Of a DNA stretch of 36,101 nt, positions 30,549 through 36,101 are shown piece after piece. The stretch is from contig JAAYNV010000053.1 of assembly GCA_012520645.1 (NCBI GenBank), positions 1 to 36,101 on the forward strand, read 5' to 3'. The stretch comes from Clostridiales bacterium (GTDB taxonomy: Bacteria > Bacillota > Clostridia > Lachnospirales > Lachnospiraceae). Within the stretch, counting starts at the first letter, position 1; every line of letters begins with the position of its first letter. Both the position numbers and the translations under genes were made by a program. The notes below the pieces were generated by a model. That model had not been told where the DNA came from. It made no database searches and worked only from the letters and a program-made list of their open reading frames with translations.

Positions 30549-30911
30549 ATGGCGAAGAATATTTTAATTTGTGATGATGCAGCATTTATGCGTATGATGA
30601 TTAAAGATATTTTAACAAAGAACGGATATAATGTTGCCGGTGAAGCAGAAAACGGAATGATAGCAGTAGATAAGTATAAAGAACTGAAGCCGGATCTTGT
30701 ACTTATGGATATTACCATGCCAGAAATGGATGGTATTCAGGCACTGAAAAATATAAAGGCGGCTGATCCGGGGGCACTTGTTATTATGTGTTCTGCAATG
30801 GGACAGCAGGCTATGGTTATCGAAGCCATTCAGGCGGGAGCAAAGGACTTTATTGTTAAGCCGTTCCAGGCAGACCGTGTGTTGGAAGCTGTAAAGAAAG
30901 TAGTGGGCTAA
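30549..30911 (+). CDS. cheY: Chemotaxis response regulator CheY
   Basis: CheY-P binds the motor switch to change rotation. The 120-residue single receiver domain has all key residues: Asp9/Asp10 (metal site), the phosphorylation site Asp54 in LVLMDITMPEMDG, Ser82 in MCSAMGQ (Thr/Ser switch) and Lys104 in FIVKPF. There is no output domain. Its place between fliY and fliO is the same as in Bacillus. ATG 30549 follows CAGGAGAAG. No cheA or receptor gene is in this window. Confidence 0.96.
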   Translation: MAKNILICDDAAFMRMMIKDILTKNGYNVAGEAENGMIAVDKYKELKPDLVLMDITMPEMDGIQALKNIKAADPGALVIMCSAMGQQAMVIEAIQAGAKDFIVKPFQADRVLEAVKKVVG

Positions 30912-31271
30912 ATGCTGTTGGTTTCGGGAGAACTGGACGCGGTTGCACAGTTTTTTACCGTTCTGATTATTTTTATTGCGGTTCTCGCTTTGACGTATTA
31001 TACGACAAAGTGGACCGCAAATTATCAGAAAGGGAAGCTTTCCAGTAAGAATATTGAGGTGATTGAGACTTATAAGCTGACAACGAATAAATATATTCAG
31101 ATTGTGCGCATTGGGGAGAAGTATCTGGTGTTAGCACTTTGTAAGGATACGATAACCATGTTGACAGAGCTTAATGAGTCAGAAATTCAAAGACTGGAAG
31201 AAAGTAAGGAAAAGGGGCTTCGATTTCAGGACGTATTGGAGAAGGCAGGAATAAAGAAATCGAAAAAATAG
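30912..31271 (+). CDS. fliO: Flagellar biosynthetic protein FliO/FliZ
   Basis: FliO is a small membrane protein that helps assemble the FliP export-gate ring. The 119-residue product has an N-terminal membrane segment (about 11-30), then a short beta-rich cytoplasmic domain with IEVIETYKLTTNKYIQIVRI and GEKYLVLALCKDTITML, the FliO/FliZ pattern. ATG 30912 directly adjoins the cheY stop, implying coupled translation. It precedes fliP as in other Firmicutes, where it is often named fliZ. Confidence 0.9.
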   Translation: MLLVSGELDAVAQFFTVLIIFIAVLALTYYTTKWTANYQKGKLSSKNIEVIETYKLTTNKYIQIVRIGEKYLVLALCKDTITMLTELNESEIQRLEESKEKGLRFQDVLEKAGIKKSKK

Positions 31272-31282
31272 GCACTGGATAA

Positions 31283-32155
31283 ATGGAAAAAATTTTCACG
31301 GTAAAGAAAAGAATAGTTATGGTACGCCTGCTCTTTGTGGTAGGCATATTCTGTATCAGCCCATTGAAGGTACATGCTAGTGTGCCGGATTCGCATTTTC
31401 AGAATGAAACAGGAACAACGGATACCAGAACCAATATTGAGGAACCGGGAACTGCGGAGACAGCAGATGATTTGAAGGAATTAAATATTGCAAATAATCT
31501 GACCATTACCTATGAGAATGGAAATGGTGAAGTGGCAGGGACGCTGAGGATTTTAATTATTCTGACTCTGATCGCAATGGCTCCGACTCTGCTGATCATG
31601 CTTACTTCGTTTACCAGAATTATTATTGTGCTGCATTTCACAAGATCGGCACTGAACACCCAAACGGCGCCTCCGAATCAGGTTCTGATTGGGTTAACTT
31701 TGTTTTTGACCTTTTTCATCATGAGTCCGGTGATTTCAGAAATTAATACGGAGGCTGTAAAACCGTTTGAAGCAGGAGAAATCACACAGGAAGAGTTCTT
31801 TGAAAGGGGGATGGAACCCCTTAGGGAATTTATGTATAAGCAGACTCAGACCAAGGATGTAAAAATGTTTCTGGAAATTTCTCAGATAGAATGGGATGGA
31901 ACTTTGGAAGGAATCCCCACTTCCGTACTGATTCCGAGTTTCATTGTCAGTGAGCTGAGAACCGCATTTATCATTGGTTTTTTGATATATATACCTTTTA
32001 TTGTAATCGATATGGTTGTGGCATCTACCCTGATGAGTATGGGTATGATGATGTTGCCGCCGACTACGATTTCCCTGCCGTTTAAGATACTTCTTTTTGT
32101 ATTGGCAGATGGCTGGAGTCTCGTCATAGGAAATCTGGTCAAAACCTTCTATTAG
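31283..32155 (+). CDS. fliP: Flagellar export gate protein FliP
   Basis: FliP forms the core pore of the flagellar type III export gate. The 290-residue product has a cleavable-type signal or first membrane segment (about 11-27, ending at VHASV), a loop, and four membrane helices with the signatures LTSFTRIIIVLHFTRSALNT, PPNQVLIGLTLFLTFFIMSP, and the C-terminal GMMMLPPTTISLPFKILLFV. The length is as expected. The start at ATG 31283 has a weak ribosome site (GG, spacing 4); ATG 31319 is an alternative but would cut the signal segment. Confidence 0.96.
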   Translation: MEKIFTVKKRIVMVRLLFVVGIFCISPLKVHASVPDSHFQNETGTTDTRTNIEEPGTAETADDLKELNIANNLTITYENGNGEVAGTLRILIILTLIAMAPTLLIMLTSFTRIIIVLHFTRSALNTQTAPPNQVLIGLTLFLTFFIMSPVISEINTEAVKPFEAGEITQEEFFERGMEPLREFMYKQTQTKDVKMFLEISQIEWDGTLEGIPTSVLIPSFIVSELRTAFIIGFLIYIPFIVIDMVVASTLMSMGMMMLPPTTISLPFKILLFVLADGWSLVIGNLVKTFY

Positions 32156-32199
32156 CGCCGCAGGGATGCGAATAGAACCGGGAAAGGAATGTGGAACAT

Positions 32200-32469
32200 A
32201 TGTCGGTTGACAGTGTAGTAGAGATTGCGCGGAATGCCTTGTATACGATTATTAAAACATCAGCTCCTGTGCTGCTCATTTCGCTGGTTATTGGTCTGAT
32301 TATCAGTATTTTTCAGACTGTGACTTCAATTCAGGAGCAGACGCTGACTTTTGTACCGAAGATAGTTTGCGTTTTTCTGGGATTGATGCTGCTTGGACAC
32401 TGGATGCTGCAGCAGCTGGTGGAATTTACTGAACTGTTGTGGGGAAATTTCGCTTACTATATACGATGA
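32200..32469 (+). CDS. fliQ: Flagellar export gate protein FliQ
   Basis: FliQ is a two-helix gate subunit around the FliP/FliR pore. With the ATG at 32200 it has 89 residues, the usual length, starting MSVDSVVEIARNALYTIIKT. It carries two membrane segments with LLISLVIGLIISIFQTVTSI and the loop QEQTLTFVPKI typical of FliQ. GTG 32191 would add three residues but is too close to the ribosome site AAAGGA. It lies between fliP and fliR. Confidence 0.96.
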   Translation: MSVDSVVEIARNALYTIIKTSAPVLLISLVIGLIISIFQTVTSIQEQTLTFVPKIVCVFLGLMLLGHWMLQQLVEFTELLWGNFAYYIR

Positions 32470-32482
32470 ATAGGGGCAGAAA

Positions 32483-33265
32483 ATGATTGATTTGTCTTTT
32501 TCAATGTCAGAATTAGAGTTTTTCCTTCTGATTCTGGTCAGGGTCACCTGTTTTATATATATAGCGCCGTTTTACGGAATGAGCAATACGCCGGGCAGAG
32601 TCAAGATCGGACTGGGATTTTTAATTTCTGTTCTGATGTACTATGTTATGGTACCGCATGAGATGTCTGTATACAATACGCTGCTTGGATTTACGGCATT
32701 GATTTTAAAAGAGGCTGTATCGGGGATGATTATTGGACTGGGTGCACAGCTCTGTACAATGATCGTAAACTTTGCGGGTAGTCTGATTGATATGGAAATC
32801 GGTTTATCCATGATGAATGAATTTGATCCGACAACAAAACAGTCTATGAGTATTTCAGGAGTCTATTACCAGTATATGGTCATGCTGATGCTGATTATCA
32901 GCGGAATGCACCGTTATATATTAAGGGCATTGATAGATACTTATACGCTGATACCGGTAGGCGGAGCTGTTTTTCATGCGAACCGTCTGCTTCAGAATAT
33001 GCTTTCCTTTATGAGTGACTATCTGATTGTTGGTTTTCGTATCTGTCTTCCGGTGTTTGTTGTGACGATGATGGTCAATGCCATATTGGGAATTCTTGCC
33101 AAGGTGGCGCCTCAGATGAATATGTTTGCTGTAGGTATCCAGATTAAGATTCTGGTTGGTCTATCGGTTTTGTTTCTGACCGTAGGCATGCTGCCGGGAG
33201 CTTCGGATTTTATCTTTACAGAGATGAAGCGTATGATGGTAGGATTTGTGGAGGGATTAATGTGA
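32483..33265 (+). CDS. fliR: Flagellar export gate protein FliR
   Basis: FliR is the single-copy gate subunit that completes the FliP5-FliR1 pore. The 260-residue product has about six membrane segments, with the conserved FYGMSNTPGRVKIGLGFLIS, the block SLIDMEIGLSMMNEFDPTTK and the C-terminal ALNILAKVAPQMN-like sequence ILAKVAPQMNMFAVGIQIKI. It overlaps the flhB start by 4 bases (GTGA), which fits coupled translation; in several clostridia the two proteins are fused. Confidence 0.96.
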   Translation: MIDLSFSMSELEFFLLILVRVTCFIYIAPFYGMSNTPGRVKIGLGFLISVLMYYVMVPHEMSVYNTLLGFTALILKEAVSGMIIGLGAQLCTMIVNFAGSLIDMEIGLSMMNEFDPTTKQSMSISGVYYQYMVMLMLIISGMHRYILRALIDTYTLIPVGGAVFHANRLLQNMLSFMSDYLIVGFRICLPVFVVTMMVNAILGILAKVAPQMNMFAVGIQIKILVGLSVLFLTVGMLPGASDFIFTEMKRMMVGFVEGLM

Positions 33266-34374
33266 TACTTTCCTTGGATCTTCAGTTTTTTGCAAAGGAC
33301 GGTCCGGGTGGTGAAAAGACAGAGCCCGCAACCGAGAAAAAACTTTCTGATGCCAGAAAGGAAGGACAGGTTGCAAAATCCCGTGAAATAGGGAACGGTT
33401 TTATGCTGTTGGGACTTTTTCTTTTGCTGAAATTCTGGGCAGGAAGTCTGGGAACAAAATTTCTTTCCTTGTTTCCGGCATATTATGACAGGATGGCAGA
33501 AGTGGTAAAGCTGTATGACGGTCAGATTTCAGGCCGCACAGTCAGCATGATGCTGCGGCAGATGATGGTCAGTCTGTTTTTGGCGATTCTTCCGGTTTTT
33601 GCAGTCGGTCTTGTAATCGCACTTGTAACGGAAATTATGCAGGTAAAGTGGAAACCCACTTCCAAACCGTTAAAACCAAAGTTAAACAAGCTAAATCCAT
33701 TGAAGGGGTTTAAAAAAATTTTTTCTTCCCAGTCGATAATGGAGTTAGTGAAATCAGTTGCAAAGATTTTCTTGATCACTTACATAGCTTATGCGACCTT
33801 AAAGGATCAGATGGGCATGATCTTTCATCTGTATGATATGCCGATTCAGCAGGCAATCGCTTTGCTAGGGAATGTTGTAAGCAGTCTTGGACTGAAAATT
33901 GCTGCATTTTATCTGTTCATTTCTTTTGTAGATTTTGGGTATCAGAAATGGAAATTCAGTGAAGATATGAAGATGACCAAGCAGGAGGTCAAGGACGAAT
34001 ATAAGAATGCAGAAGGTGATCCGCAGATCAAGGGAAAGATACGACAGAAAATGAGGGAAGTATCCCAGAGACGTATGATGCAGTCCCTGCCGGAAGCGGA
34101 TGTGGTTATTACAAACCCGACGCATTATGCGGTAGCTATAAAATATGATGCAGAGAAATATGATGCACCGGTAGTTTTAGCTAAAGGAGAGGACTATCTG
34201 GCGCAGAAGATTAAGGAAAAAGCACGTGAGTGTAAGATAGAGATAGTGGAAAATAAGCCGCTTGCCAGAATGCTTTATGCAAATGTGGAGGTTGGCGAAA
34301 TGATTCCACCGGAACTGTATCAGGCGGTGGCAGAGGTGCTTGCCATGGTTTATAAGATGCAGGGGAAGGTATAA
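33262..34374 (+). CDS. flhB: Flagellar export switch protein FlhB
   Basis: FlhB controls the switch from hook to filament export. The 370-residue product begins with LDLQFFAKDGPGGEKTEPAT and KKLSDARKEGQVAKSREI, has four membrane segments, and a cytoplasmic domain with the autocleavage site NPTH (Asn285-His288) in VVITNPTHYAVAIKY. The site is intact, so normal self-cleavage is expected. The GTG start at 33262 is inside the fliR end. The tail after the cleavage site is of normal length. Confidence 0.97.
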   Translation: MILSLDLQFFAKDGPGGEKTEPATEKKLSDARKEGQVAKSREIGNGFMLLGLFLLLKFWAGSLGTKFLSLFPAYYDRMAEVVKLYDGQISGRTVSMMLRQMMVSLFLAILPVFAVGLVIALVTEIMQVKWKPTSKPLKPKLNKLNPLKGFKKIFSSQSIMELVKSVAKIFLITYIAYATLKDQMGMIFHLYDMPIQQAIALLGNVVSSLGLKIAAFYLFISFVDFGYQKWKFSEDMKMTKQEVKDEYKNAEGDPQIKGKIRQKMREVSQRRMMQSLPEADVVITNPTHYAVAIKYDAEKYDAPVVLAKGEDYLAQKIKEKARECKIEIVENKPLARMLYANVEVGEMIPPELYQAVAEVLAMVYKMQGKV

Positions 34375-34396
34375 AGTACGAGAAGGAGAATAGGAC

Positions 34397-36101
34397 ATGA
34401 AAAAGGCGGATATTGGCGTAGCACTTTATGTGCTGGCAGCATTTGTCATGCTGATTGTTCCAATTCCAAATTGGTTGTTGGATATTTTGCTTGCGATAAA
34501 TATGTCGGTGGCGTTTTCCATATTATTTGGATGTATGTTTGCGAAGGAAGTGCTGGATATGTCTTTCTTTCCGACGGTACTCTTATTTACCACTGTTTTC
34601 AGAATTGCACTGAATGTTTCATCGACCAGACTGATTCTGACAACAGGAGATCCGGGTAATGTCGTTGCAACATTCGGAAATTATGTAGGCGGCGGAGATC
34701 TGGTTGTCGGTATCATTGTATTTATTATTTTGATACTGATTCAGTTCATGGTTATCAATAAGGGTTCTGAGCGAGTGGCAGAGGTAACAGCCAGATTTAC
34801 TCTGGATGCTATGCCGGGAAAGCAGATGGCGATTGATGCAGATTTAAATACCGGAGCAATCAATGATGCACAGGCAAAGGAAAGACGAGATAAGATCCAG
34901 CAGGAAGCCAGCTTCTTTGGGTCCATGGATGGTGCCGTAAAGTATGTTAAGGGAGATGCGACGGCAGGTCTGATTATTACGTTTGTCAATATTGTGGGCG
35001 GAATTGCCATGGGTGTGCTCAGACAGGGCCTGGATATGGGAGCCGCTATGGATAAGTATACGATACTGACGATCGGTGACGGTCTGGTCAGCCAGATTCC
35101 ATCGCTGTTAATCTCATTGTCCACCGGTATTCTGGTGACTAAAGGCTCGAAAGATGCCGATTTTGGATCGGTGCTTGTCAGACAGCTGTTTGGTGTCCCC
35201 AAGGTACTGTATCTGGTTGGTGCGACTATATCGGTTCTGGGATTGGTAACTCCATTAAATACGATTTTGTTTCTGGGACTTGGAATTGCCTTTATTATTA
35301 CGGGAAGAATCATTGCCGGTACGATTGAAACAGCACATATTGAAGAGGCAGTCGATGTGGATGAGACGGCGGCAGAGAGTATGCGGCAGCCTGAAAATGT
35401 CACCTCTTTGCTACAGGTGGATCCGATTGAACTGGAATTTGGCTATGGAATTATTCCACTTGCGGATGTGAATCAGGGCGGTGATCTGTTAGACCGTGTA
35501 GTTATGATACGAAGACAGGTTGCACTGGAGCTTGGTACGGTTGTACCGATCATTCGACTGAGGGATAATATACAGTTAAATCCCAACCAGTATATTATTA
35601 AGATTAAGGGTGTACAGGTTAGTGAAGGAGAGATTTTATTTGATCATTATATGGCGATGAATCCGGGATTTGTTGAGGAGGAGATTACCGGTATTCCTAC
35701 CTTTGAACCTTCATTCCATCTGCCGGCGATCTGGATTACGGAAAGCCAGAGAGAGCGGGCAGAGAGTCTTGGGTATACCGTGGTAGATCCGCCATCTATT
35801 ATTGCAACACATCTGACGGAGATTATCAGACAGCATATTGCGGAGCTTTTAACGAGACAGGATGTACAGAACCTGGTCAACAATTTGAGAGAATCCAACC
35901 CGTCTTTAATCGAGGATCTGATTCCGAAACTTCTTGGAATCGGAGAGGTACAGAAAGTACTGCAGAATCTTTTGAGGGAAGGTATTTCCATAAGAGATCT
36001 TCTTACGATTTTAGAGACACTTGCAGATTATGCTTCTACCACACGGGATACGGATATCCTGACAGAATATGTGCGTCAGAGTCTTAAGAGGGCAATCAGC
36101 A
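34397..36101 (+). CDS. flhA: Flagellar export gate protein FlhA (3' end outside window)
   Basis: FlhA forms the nonameric export gate that accepts chaperone-substrate complexes. The visible 568 codons from ATG 34397 (ribosome site AGAAGGAGA) stay open to the window end. They read KKADIGVALYVLAAFVMLIV, the membrane region with FRIALNVSSTRLILTTGDPG, and the FHIPEP signature region (RFTLDAMPGKQMAIDADLNT) followed by DGAVKYVKGDATAGLIITFV. The cytoplasmic domain begins after about residue 330 and includes ITESQRERAESLGYTVVDPP. Roughly the last 100 residues are missing because of the window edge. Confidence 0.97.
   Translation, partial: MKKADIGVALYVLAAFVMLIVPIPNWLLDILLAINMSVAFSILFGCMFAKEVLDMSFFPTVLLFTTVFRIALNVSSTRLILTTGDPGNVVATFGNYVGGGDLVVGIIVFIILILIQFMVINKGSERVAEVTARFTLDAMPGKQMAIDADLNTGAINDAQAKERRDKIQQEASFFGSMDGAVKYVKGDATAGLIITFVNIVGGIAMGVLRQGLDMGAAMDKYTILTIGDGLVSQIPSLLISLSTGILVTKGSKDADFGSVLVRQLFGVPKVLYLVGATISVLGLVTPLNTILFLGLGIAFIITGRIIAGTIETAHIEEAVDVDETAAESMRQPENVTSLLQVDPIELEFGYGIIPLADVNQGGDLLDRVVMIRRQVALELGTVVPIIRLRDNIQLNPNQYIIKIKGVQVSEGEILFDHYMAMNPGFVEEEITGIPTFEPSFHLPAIWITESQRERAESLGYTVVDPPSIIATHLTEIIRQHIAELLTRQDVQNLVNNLRESNPSLIEDLIPKLLGIGEVQKVLQNLLREGISIRDLLTILETLADYASTTRDTDILTEYVRQSLKRAIS

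Overview
This window looks like chromosome from a motile, spore-forming, anaerobic Firmicute. I infer the Lachnospiraceae (Roseburia/Agathobacter-type clostridia) from the sporulation genes gpr, spoIIP and sigK, the codY gene directly ahead of a long Bacillus/Clostridium-type fla operon, moderate G+C, strong AGGAGG-type ribosome sites and frequent TTG/GTG starts. The genus is not proven by the sequence. All genes except the rpsT fragment at the left edge are on the + strand.

Layout. Positions 1-108 hold the 5' end of rpsT on the minus strand, with a clear sigma-A-type promoter at 202-230. Positions 294-6425 carry a sporulation/housekeeping group: gpr (spore germination protease), spoIIP (engulfment peptidoglycan hydrolase), lepA (EF4), hemW and sigK (late mother-cell sigma factor). 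Positions 6445-7575 carry an HD-GYP-type protein whose metal-binding and GYP motifs are largely gone. Two hairpins follow it. Positions 7758-12667 carry comM, dprA and topA, the DNA uptake/processing and topology group. topA has its own promoter and a hairpin in its leader. Positions 12873-13658 are codY, isolated by terminators on both sides.

Positions 13827-36101 are one very long motility operon in the order flgB, flgC, fliE, fliF, fliG, fliH, fliI, fliJ, an MgtE-N-domain motility protein (YlxF/MotE-like), fliK, flgD, a TIGR02530-type flagellar-operon protein, flgE, flbD/swrD, motA, motB, fliL, fliM, fliY, cheY, fliO/fliZ, fliP, fliQ, fliR, flhB and flhA, which is cut by the window end. 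Together these encode the rod/hook, the MS ring and C ring, the export ATPase complex and export gate, the hook-length and hook-cap proteins, the stator and one response regulator. A sigma-A-type promoter at 13721-13748 lies just after the codY terminator. A possible internal promoter precedes fliK, and structured spacers lie before flgE and between flgE and flbD.

Most of the window is well known. The least ordinary items are: a FlgD hook-cap protein with a surface-protein-like helical module and a seven-copy Asp/Lys/Thr repeat tail; a degenerate HD-GYP protein next to sigK; a sigK that seems to lack a pro-sequence and starts at a TTG in a T7 tract, below an operator-like palindrome; a conserved flagellar-operon protein of unknown role; and a CodY whose sensor half is much more diverged than its DNA-binding half. 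I found no CRISPR array, insertion sequence, phage gene, tRNA or rRNA. No gene-free stretch exceeds 300 bases.
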